From: Candidatus Dormiibacterota bacterium
Lineage (GTDB): Bacteria > Chloroflexota > Dormibacteria > Aeolococcales > Aeolococcaceae
Assembly (NCBI GenBank): GCA_027451645.1
Contig: DAIDIX010000016.1
Location: 1,739-6,917, forward strand
Reading direction: 5' to 3'
DNA: 5,179 nucleotides
The notes under the pieces were generated by a model, which was not told the DNA's origin, ran no database searches, and saw only the letters and a program-made list of their open reading frames with translations. Each line of letters begins with the position of its first letter. The stretch's first letter is position 1. Shown piece after piece: positions 1 to 4,546 of the stretch. The position numbers and the translations under genes were made by a program.

Positions 1-80
1 GTGCAGCTGCCTTCATGGACGTCCAGATTGTCCAGCACTTCGCGACAGTCTTCCCACGGCCCACGCTGTTCCTTCTATAG
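1..80 (+). CDS. C-terminal tail of an upstream gene, possibly HD-GYP-like (partial)
   Basis: The frame starting at base 3 is open from the left edge to a TAG at 78-80, giving 25 residues that include MDVQIVQHFATVF. Its third codon positions are G/C-rich compared with the other two plus frames, which supports real coding. The stretch Met-Asp-x-Gln-Ile-Val-x-x-Phe resembles the 'FDP-x-VV-x-x-F' segment that closes many HD-GYP cyclic-di-GMP phosphodiesterase domains. That assignment is an inference from very few residues. The gene would be co-oriented with the next gene, 52 nt downstream. Frame 2 is also open as far as 136 but has poorer codon composition. Confidence 0.35.
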   Translation, partial: AAAFMDVQIVQHFATVFPRPTLFLL

Positions 81-103
81 TAGGTAGCAGCGAATACATA
101 TCA

Positions 104-120
104 GCACTTGAGCGAAGTGC
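104..120 (+). other. Short perfect hairpin upstream of the 133-567 gene
   Basis: GCACTT at 104-109 and AAGTGC at 115-120 are perfect complements around a 5-nt loop. The hairpin lies after the likely stop of the upstream gene and ends 3 nt before the GAGGAG ribosome binding site of the next gene. No T-run follows, so it is not a standard terminator. It could modulate translation of the downstream gene, or be chance given its 6-bp stem. Confidence 0.3.
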
Positions 121-132
121 AGTGAGGAGTTC

Positions 133-567
133 ATGAACGACAGGAAGCCGCTCGGAGAGCATACAGATCCCCTGCATACCTACGTGCACGAGGATTCATT
201 CTTTGCACTCTCTGCTCCTGACAGGAGTAATGCACCCAAAACACTCTGCCTGTTCCTCATGGATCCAAAAATCAGTGAGCAGGCACGCGAAGGTCACTTC
301 TCTCTCATTTCCGGGTACACACGCGAAAACGAACCGAAATGCGTCATTGCGGATGCGCTTGCAGTACTCCTCATCGATGGAGGTGTCGAAGGTGCAGAAC
401 GACTCTGCGGACGGATACTCCAGCTGTTCTCATCACTGCATCTTGCAGATATGCTCACTATCGTAGTGACGCCCCTCCGGGAAGCCCTATCCCCAGGTCA
501 CGCAGAAGAGCTCGTCTCCCAGGGAAGATCACTTCCATCCGGTGCAGTCCATACCGTGGGCACCTAG
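133..567 (+). CDS. Small protein, possible degenerate GGDEF-like domain
   Basis: This 144-residue protein starts at an ATG preceded by GAGGAG at 124-129, with a short 3-nt spacing. It has no signal peptide or membrane segment, so it should be cytosolic. I do not recognise the family with certainty. The order of elements resembles a compressed GGDEF fold: a hydrophobic strand ending in Asp (37-44, TLCLFLMD), a beta hairpin at 70-82 (CVIADALAVLLID) where GGDEF would sit, a helix EGAERLCGRILQLF (86-99), a strand around 107-115, and a final helix AEELVSQGRSL (124-134). The catalytic Gly-Gly-Asp/Glu-Glu-Phe is replaced by Ile-Ala-Asp-Ala-Leu, and the part between strands 1 and 2 is too short for a complete domain. 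If the reading is right, the protein cannot make cyclic di-GMP and would be a structural or regulatory relic. It converges on the pilin gene. Confidence 0.6.
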   Translation: MNDRKPLGEHTDPLHTYVHEDSFFALSAPDRSNAPKTLCLFLMDPKISEQAREGHFSLISGYTRENEPKCVIADALAVLLIDGGVEGAERLCGRILQLFSSLHLADMLTIVVTPLREALSPGHAEELVSQGRSLPSGAVHTVGT

Positions 568-592
568 CCAGCACGGATCCATCCACAAGCAG

Positions 593-635
593 CAAGAAGC
601 GGCAGCACACGGGTTGCGCGCACTACCGCTTCTTG
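593..635 (-). terminator. Compound hairpin between convergent genes, likely pilin transcript 3' end
   Basis: CAAGAAGCGG (593-602) and CCGCTTCTTG (626-635) form a perfect 10-bp stem. The 23-nt loop holds a second stem: read on the minus strand, GCGCGC (621-616) pairs with GTGTGC (610-605) using two G-U wobbles around AACCC. On the plus strand the same inner stem would contain two A-C mismatches. The structure lies 22 nt beyond the pilin stop and 25 nt beyond the stop of the 133-567 gene. The U-tract is weak on either strand, so factor-assisted termination or 3'-end protection is as likely as classical intrinsic termination. Confidence 0.55.
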
Positions 636-657
636 TGATGTTCATTAGTGTTGAGAG

Positions 658-873
658 CTATCCTGTCGCGTATTTCACTCCCGTCTCAATGTTGGAATAC
701 ACGTTGTTGACCTGGTGACCAAGAAGAATGACTGTCACGAGCACTGCCAGCGCAATGAGTACGAGTATGAATGCATATTCGACAATACCCTGACCTTTCT
801 CCTCCTGGCTCCCCAGTCGCATCCCGTCTCTGCTGAGCAGTAGAGCGGGAAGAGATCGAAGCCACGCTGCCAC
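658..873 (-). CDS. flp: Flp/Fap-type pilin subunit of the Tad pilus
   Basis: This 71-residue class III (type IVb) prepilin polymerises into Tad/Flp pili on the cell surface. It carries the hallmark G/XXXXEY processing site: Gly27, then QGIV, then Glu32-Tyr33, where Glu32 is the conserved mature +5 glutamate. A hydrophobic segment follows (about 34-53, AFILVLIALAVLVTVILLG), then a short polar tail, as expected for Flp pilins with mature lengths near 45-50 residues. The GTG start at 873-871 is chosen because AAAGGAGG lies 9 nt upstream. An in-frame TTG at 915 would place that ribosome site inside the gene, and the ATG at 822 has only a weak site. The leader is about 27 residues, longer than many Flp leaders. 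The gene is last in the Tad cluster and has its own promoter. Confidence 0.88.
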   Translation of the reverse strand: MAAWLRSLPALLLSRDGMRLGSQEEKGQGIVEYAFILVLIALAVLVTVILLGHQVNNVYSNIETGVKYATG

Positions 874-882
874 TATAGGCTG

Positions 883-890
883 CCTCCTTT
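883..890 (-). promoter_or_regulatory. Strong ribosome binding site of the pilin gene
   Basis: The minus strand reads AAAGGAGG, nearly the full anti-Shine-Dalgarno complement, 9 nt before GTG at 873. It decides the pilin start in favour of this GTG over the longer TTG-initiated frame, and suggests high translation, as expected for a major subunit. Confidence 0.75.
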
Positions 891-914
891 CTTTCTTGCG
901 TTCTCGCACACCCA

Positions 915-934
915 ATAATTCTGTGGCGAATTAT
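915..934 (-). promoter_or_regulatory. Operator-like dyad overlapping the pilin -10 and start point
   Basis: ATAATTC and GAATTAT form a perfect 7-bp inverted repeat around a 6-bp spacer (915-921 and 928-934). The upstream arm overlaps the TATAAT hexamer and the dyad covers the predicted transcription start near 923. One arm is thus outside the transcript, which argues for a DNA-level site such as a repressor operator rather than an RNA hairpin. The regulator is unknown. Part of the symmetry follows from TATAAT itself being A/T-rich. Confidence 0.45.
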
Positions 935-938
935 AGCA
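930..938 (-). promoter_or_regulatory. Extended -10 promoter of the pilin gene
   Basis: The minus strand reads TGCTATAAT, a perfect consensus TATAAT (935-930) with the TGn extension (938-936). No convincing -35 hexamer lies 16-18 nt upstream, which extended -10 promoters can tolerate. The predicted start of transcription is near 923, giving a leader of about 50 nt before the pilin GTG. The promoter lies in the 90-bp gap after tadC, so the pilin can be expressed above the assembly genes. Confidence 0.6.
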
Positions 939-963
939 TCCTGTCTGAAACGCAGCCGGGATT

Positions 964-1896
964 TCATCCACCTGTCATAATCTTGACGATTGCAGGACCG
1001 AGCAATACGAGAAAGACGCAGGGAAAGATGCAGAGCAGCATGGGAAGGAGCATGAGCACTGGAGCCCGATGGCCTGCCTCCTCCGCCCGCTGCTTCCTGA
1101 TTCTCCGGAGTTCCTCAGACTGCACCCGAAGCACATTCGCAACGCTTACTCCAAGTGGCTCAGCCTGAACCACTGCACGGATGAAGTTGTCAAGCTCATC
1201 CACCGGGTTCCGCTCAGACATGGCAGTGAGCGCTTCCAGACGAGGACGGCCAAGCCGGATCTCATCAAGAGTCTTCTGGAACTCCTTTCCAAGCGGGCTC
1301 TGCTCAGACTCAGCAACACGGTTCATTGCCATGTCCATGCTGAGTCCCGCTTCCATGCTGATCGTGAGAAGATCCATCACACCTGGGAGTGCACGGGATA
1401 TGAGCTTCTGCCTCTTCTTGATCTTGCTCTTGAGTGATGAAACAGGAAGGCTCCTGCCGAAGAACACGCCACCAGCAACTGCTGCAAGGGTGATTGGCAG
1501 CCCAAAGCCGAAATAGCTTCCCAAGAAAAGTGCTGCACCAACGAATACGATGGGCAGGATGATCTGCTGGCCAAGAAGCATCTGGGGCGACTTCCCCTCA
1601 ACATCTGCCTGCACGATGAGCCTCTGCAGCTTCTCGATCTGTCCTGCTTTCGAATTCCGCATCATGATGTTGCCAATGCGGTTGAAGAGAGGAGTGATCA
1701 CCCGCTCAGAGAACGGAAGGGACATCTCTTCATCACCTGGCAGTGTAAGGCTCGAACTTCCACCCATGGCCTCATCGACACCATACAGCCGCTGCTCCAA
1801 ACGGTCCTTGCTCGTAGACGGAGATGCGATGACCAGGGCAAGAACAAAGACACCAATGACAACAGCAACGCCCTCGATGATCGTGACAGGAGTCAT
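964..1896 (-). CDS. tadC: TadC-like inner-membrane platform protein (type II secretion F domain)
   Basis: This 310-residue member of the GspF/TadC family pairs with TadB to form the membrane platform that the Tad ATPase drives during pilus assembly. Membrane segments are visible at about 5-24, 112-130, 133-150 and 279-300. The T2SSF core (about 168-300) shows the TadC-type run ALPGVMDLLTISMEAGLSMD, the QAEPLG stretch (244-249), and a basic ELRRIRKQRAEEAGHRAP segment (262-279) before the last hydrophobic helix, which ends in LLGPAIV. Length and layout are normal for TadC. The ATG start is supported by GGAGG at 1910-1906, 9 nt upstream. That site lies within the end of tadB, whose stop is only 4 nt before this start, so translation is probably coupled. 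No terminator is evident after the stop. Confidence 0.9.
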   Translation of the reverse strand: MTPVTIIEGVAVVIGVFVLALVIASPSTSKDRLEQRLYGVDEAMGGSSSLTLPGDEEMSLPFSERVITPLFNRIGNIMMRNSKAGQIEKLQRLIVQADVEGKSPQMLLGQQIILPIVFVGAALFLGSYFGFGLPITLAAVAGGVFFGRSLPVSSLKSKIKKRQKLISRALPGVMDLLTISMEAGLSMDMAMNRVAESEQSPLGKEFQKTLDEIRLGRPRLEALTAMSERNPVDELDNFIRAVVQAEPLGVSVANVLRVQSEELRRIRKQRAEEAGHRAPVLMLLPMLLCIFPCVFLVLLGPAIVKIMTGG

Positions 1897-1900
1897 TCTG

Positions 1901-2887
1901 CTACACCTCCACGTTTACGATCTTTCGGATAATGGCATACCCTCCTGCAATCATGAAAAAGGCTATGCCCAGCATGATCTGTCCAGGAAGCTTCGTAAGC
2001 ATTGGGTCAAAGTAGCTTGGCGCAATCATGTAGAGGATTCCACTCAGTGCAAGTGGTAGCACAATGAGCACCCATCCCGATGCACGAGCCTGGCCAGTGA
2101 TGGTCTTGATCTCGCCCTTGATACGCACCCGTTCCCTGATGGTGAATTCAATGTTGTCGAGAATGACGGCAAGATTGCCTCCAACCTGCTGCTGGATCTG
2201 GATGGCAGTCATGAGGAGCTTCAGGTCTTCTGACTCACTTCTGTCAACCATATGGCCGAAGGCTTCAATGAATGGTACTCCAAGCTGCGTTTCTCTCATC
2301 ACACGTGCCAGGTCAGGACCCATTGGAGAAGGAGCATTCTGTGAAACGAGATTCATTGCCTGGGCAAGCGTGTAGCCTGCCTTGACTCCGTTGCTCAATG
2401 CAAGCACTGTCGGTCCAAGCTGGTCTTCAAACTTCTTCTTCCGCTTGTTGTACCGCATCTTTAGATAGATTCGTGAACCAAAAAAGCCAACGACAGCGCC
2501 AATGAGGAGTCCAATGATGCTCTTGAACCGGAACATGAGAAGGATCCCCAGGACAATGCTTCCTGCAGTCACCATGGCAGTCCATTCAGTCGGATGAAGC
2601 TTGAGATCTGCCTTCTGCAGCTGATCCACAAGCTTTGCTCCCCGGGATGACTTCTCGAAGCGCTTTCCCACACTCTGCTGCACGGTGTCACGAAAATCAA
2701 ATGGCTTCTTCTTCATGCCCTGCAGTGCAAGCGGAGTATCACCGTATTCATCCTCCCACTCACTTTCCGCAGTTGAGGCTTGTGCAGTCTCCTCCACAGG
2801 TGTTGGCTTCGCTCCAGTAAGCATGAATACAGCACCGAACACTCCAAGAATGACGAGTGCACCAGCGACCAGAGAAACGAGGCTCAC
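1901..2887 (-). CDS. tadB: TadB-like inner-membrane platform protein (type II secretion F domain)
   Basis: This 328-residue GspF-family protein is the usual partner of TadC in the Tad platform. An N-terminal membrane helix (about 4-24) is followed by an acidic, presumably soluble stretch containing ESEWEDEYGD (41-50), then a helix pair at about 104-120 and 123-142. The T2SSF domain (about 156-285) contains the typical LSNGVKAGYTLAQAMNLV run and the QQQVGGNLAVILDNI segment (232-246). C-terminal helices lie at about 271-290 and 303-321. The start is GTG at 2887-2885, with GAAGGGTG upstream. The start lies 15 nt after the cpaB stop, so the two genes are in one operon. In most Tad loci the TadA ATPase gene directly precedes tadB; here cpaB does. 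Confidence 0.9.
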   Translation of the reverse strand: MSLVSLVAGALVILGVFGAVFMLTGAKPTPVEETAQASTAESEWEDEYGDTPLALQGMKKKPFDFRDTVQQSVGKRFEKSSRGAKLVDQLQKADLKLHPTEWTAMVTAGSIVLGILLMFRFKSIIGLLIGAVVGFFGSRIYLKMRYNKRKKKFEDQLGPTVLALSNGVKAGYTLAQAMNLVSQNAPSPMGPDLARVMRETQLGVPFIEAFGHMVDRSESEDLKLLMTAIQIQQQVGGNLAVILDNIEFTIRERVRIKGEIKTITGQARASGWVLIVLPLALSGILYMIAPSYFDPMLTKLPGQIMLGIAFFMIAGGYAIIRKIVNVEV

Positions 2888-2902
2888 AGCGCTTCACCCT
2901 TC

Positions 2903-3715
2903 TTACTGGACATAGTTGTTGAGATTGGATGGACCGACAGAAGCAGCTCCCGTCAGCTGTCCATTCTGGTACAGGGAACCATTTGCAATGACAAAGCTCA
3001 GAATTGCAGAAGGATTGGTTGCCTGAAGATATTCAAATGCTGCGGCCTGCGCGGGAGTCATCTCCACAATGATCACTGAAGGAGAGGTCACGACAGGAGG
3101 AGCTGCCGCTGTCGTTGTCGAACCAGCCTTGGCTGCAGGTACTGCAGCCGTTGCTGCAATGGTCTCATCAAGACTCCCAACCTTGAGCACCTTGATATCC
3201 TGAAAGCCGAATGAAACTGCTGTACCCTTGCCCCCAGCCTGGGTAAGGATGTTGATGAAGTCCCCCGGCTGGATGTAGTAGCCGAGTCCGAGTGTCTTGC
3301 TTGTCGAGATTGCAACTGCGACATCCCCTGGATCAGGGAATACGCTGTCTGCAGCAGACGGTACTCCTGTCGAATTCGACGTCACAAACGTGGACTGGAG
3401 AATTGTTCCCTGGGCGATCTCGATTGAAGAGAACTTCCCGACAACGCTCGCTGTTGCCGAGAACACGCTCCCCTTCGGGAGCACTGACTGGGGGACCTTC
3501 TGTACTGCCACCATGCTTGCTGAAAGAGATGTTCCCTGGGGAATGTCTGTCGTTGCGACAACGACGCTCACTGTGGGACCCTGGACAGATCCCGTGGAAG
3601 CGCCAGCAGCCTTCGGGGAGTGTCCCTGTGACAGGGCAAGCGCAAATCCACCTGCTGCCACAACTGCGGCAATGATTGCTATGAGAATCCTTCGGCTTTG
3701 TCCACCTTGATTCAC
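2903..3715 (-). CDS. cpaB: CpaB/RcpC-like Flp pilus assembly protein (SAF domain)
   Basis: This 270-residue protein has one N-terminal membrane anchor (about 9-28) preceded by a short basic segment (QSRR), so the rest should be outside the cytoplasmic membrane. A SAF domain runs from about 49 to 111 (VSVVVATTDIPQGTSLSASM through EIAQGTIL). An RcpC-type region follows: AVAISTSKTLGLGYYIQPGD (133-152) with the conserved Pro-Gly-Asp, and a VIIVEMTPAQAAAFEYL segment (214-230). An Ala/Thr-rich linker at about 186-210 interrupts this region. CpaB/RcpC assists Flp pilus assembly and, in diderms, works with the secretin. The GTG at 3715-3713 is preferred because AAGGAG lies 6 nt upstream (3727-3722). 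A longer in-frame GTG at 3748 has no ribosome site. This is the first gene of the tad cluster. Confidence 0.87.
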   Translation of the reverse strand: MNQGGQSRRILIAIIAAVVAAGGFALALSQGHSPKAAGASTGSVQGPTVSVVVATTDIPQGTSLSASMVAVQKVPQSVLPKGSVFSATASVVGKFSSIEIAQGTILQSTFVTSNSTGVPSAADSVFPDPGDVAVAISTSKTLGLGYYIQPGDFINILTQAGGKGTAVSFGFQDIKVLKVGSLDETIAATAAVPAAKAGSTTTAAAPPVVTSPSVIIVEMTPAQAAAFEYLQATNPSAILSFVIANGSLYQNGQLTGAASVGPSNLNNYVQ

Positions 3716-3748
3716 TGAAGTCTCCTTATGGATGGGCTGCAACCGCAC

Positions 3749-3772
3749 AGTGGTGCTCTATCTTGCACCACT
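3749..3772 (-). repeat. Perfect 8+8 inverted repeat upstream of cpaB
   Basis: AGTGGTGC (3749-3756) and GCACCACT (3765-3772) are perfect complements with an 8-nt spacer. The repeat lies 34 nt upstream of the cpaB start. A weak -10-like TACGAT (minus strand, 3782-3777), with TTGGCT 15 nt further upstream, would start transcription near 3771 and put this hairpin at the very 5' end of the tad mRNA. That would be a plausible stabiliser or control element. An operator is the alternative. Confidence 0.45.
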
Positions 3773-3786
3773 CTCCATCGTACGGG

Positions 3787-3802
3787 TGGCTCTTGAGAGC
3801 CA
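3787..3802. promoter_or_regulatory. 16-bp palindrome in the divergent cpaB/phosphatase region
   Basis: TGGCTCT and AGAGCCA form perfect 7-bp arms around a central TG (3787-3802). It stands in the space between divergently transcribed genes, so it could be a transcription-factor site serving one or both. As RNA it would fold as a 6-bp stem with a TTGA loop. The following AGGGGTTTTC gives it a slight terminator look on the plus strand, but no gene is being read into it from that side. Confidence 0.4.
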
Positions 3803-3867
3803 AGGGGTTTTCACACACTTGTCACCCGATCGCATCATGACGTGAACGCACTCCCCATCCTGATCGA

Positions 3868-3873
3868 TATACT
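3868..3873 (+). promoter_or_regulatory. Possible -10 element for a leaderless phosphatase mRNA
   Basis: TATACT at 3868-3873 is close to consensus and would place the transcription start at about 3880-3881, on the ATG at 3881. Neither this ATG nor the upstream in-frame GTG at 3842 has a recognisable ribosome binding site, which fits leaderless initiation. No good -35 hexamer is visible. Confidence 0.3.
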
Positions 3874-3880
3874 GCCTTCG

Positions 3881-4546
3881 ATGGAACTAGACTCGCGTTC
3901 CCGCATCTACCTCGTACGACACTGCGATGTGCATAATCCAGAGGGCATCATCTATGGCTTCCGCCCTGGAACCCATCTCAGTACCTATGGCGTTGCCCAG
4001 GCACGGATACTGGGATCGTACTTCCGGAACCGGCCCATCAGTGCACTCGTCACAAGTCCGCTCGAGCGGGCCATGGAGACTGCCTCAATCATTGCCAATA
4101 CACATACGCCACCGCTTTCCATGACAGTATCCGATGATCTCCGTGAAGCGGATTTCAACAGGTACCTCGAAGGCATCAGGCGTCCTCTCATTCCCCTTCT
4201 CCGGCCCCTCTGGCTGATCCACCTTGCGGCACCAGGCCTCCTGCCTCACGATGAATCCGTCGATACACAGGCATCACGGATGAACCGTGCTGTCCATGGT
4301 GCACTTCATGCAAATCCTGGAGGAGAATCCATACTCGTGAGTCATGGTGATCCAATCCAGTCATTCTGGATAGCTGCATCCGGACGCTCGAAGTATGCCA
4401 TCCACCATCTCCAGTGTGCCAAGGGTGGCATGCTCATTCTCGATTTCGAGCACGATGCACTCACGAACCTCGAATATCTTTCTCCACTCGAGATACGGTT
4501 TCGTGCAGCCCACCCCGATGCGCGTGACGAGTCGCGGCTTCACTGA
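3881..4546 (+). CDS. Histidine phosphatase superfamily protein (phosphoglycerate mutase-like)
   Basis: This 221-residue cytosolic enzyme belongs to the branch-1 histidine phosphatase family, which transfers phosphate through a catalytic His. Key residues are visible: Arg13-His14 in YLVRHCDVHNPEG, Arg63 in TSPLERAMETA, Glu89 in LREADF, and the second His155 in ILVSHGD. The usual RHG is RHC here (Cys15). The substrate cannot be told from sequence; the family includes phosphoglycerate mutases, cobalamin-phosphate phosphatases and broad phosphatases. Related proteins in Actinobacteria lie beside the res/ccs cytochrome c biogenesis genes, and resB is the neighbour here too. The start is uncertain: ATG 3881 fits the family N-terminus and a possible leaderless transcript, while GTG 3842 would add 13 residues. 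The stop abuts the resB stop. Confidence 0.85.
   Translation: MELDSRSRIYLVRHCDVHNPEGIIYGFRPGTHLSTYGVAQARILGSYFRNRPISALVTSPLERAMETASIIANTHTPPLSMTVSDDLREADFNRYLEGIRRPLIPLLRPLWLIHLAAPGLLPHDESVDTQASRMNRAVHGALHANPGGESILVSHGDPIQSFWIAASGRSKYAIHHLQCAKGGMLILDFEHDALTNLEYLSPLEIRFRAAHPDARDESRLH

Noticed and set aside
76..81. TATAGT as a -10 element for the 133-567 gene
   Set aside because: It has no -35 partner or TGn extension and overlaps the likely stop of the upstream gene. It is too weak to list as a promoter.
2..136. Open plus-strand frame 2 reaching a TGA that overlaps the ATG at 133 (ATGA), which would suggest a translationally coupled upstream gene
   Set aside because: Its third codon positions are poorer in G/C than frame 3, and the residues look unprotein-like (Ser/Pro/Arg mix with no recognisable pattern). 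Frame 3, ending at 80, looks more like real coding.
964..1437. Plus-strand frames of up to 122 codons opposite tadC
   Set aside because: They fully overlap a strong T2SSF-domain gene and have no start context or family resemblance.
1550..2059. 169-codon plus-strand frame opposite the tadB/tadC junction
   Set aside because: It crosses two well-supported genes on the other strand, and its composition (many Met, Ser, Thr and Arg) is typical of an antisense translation.
3292..3710. Plus-strand reading frames of 127 and 137 codons opposite cpaB
   Set aside because: They lie wholly inside cpaB, whose SAF domain and anchor are convincing. No ribosome site or recognisable domain supports the plus-strand frames; they are antisense shadows.
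3787..3814. Intrinsic terminator formed by the palindrome plus GGGGTTTTC on the plus strand
   Set aside because: No plus-strand gene is read into this site (cpaB lies to the left on the minus strand), and the T-run is short and not directly after the stem. A regulatory palindrome fits better.
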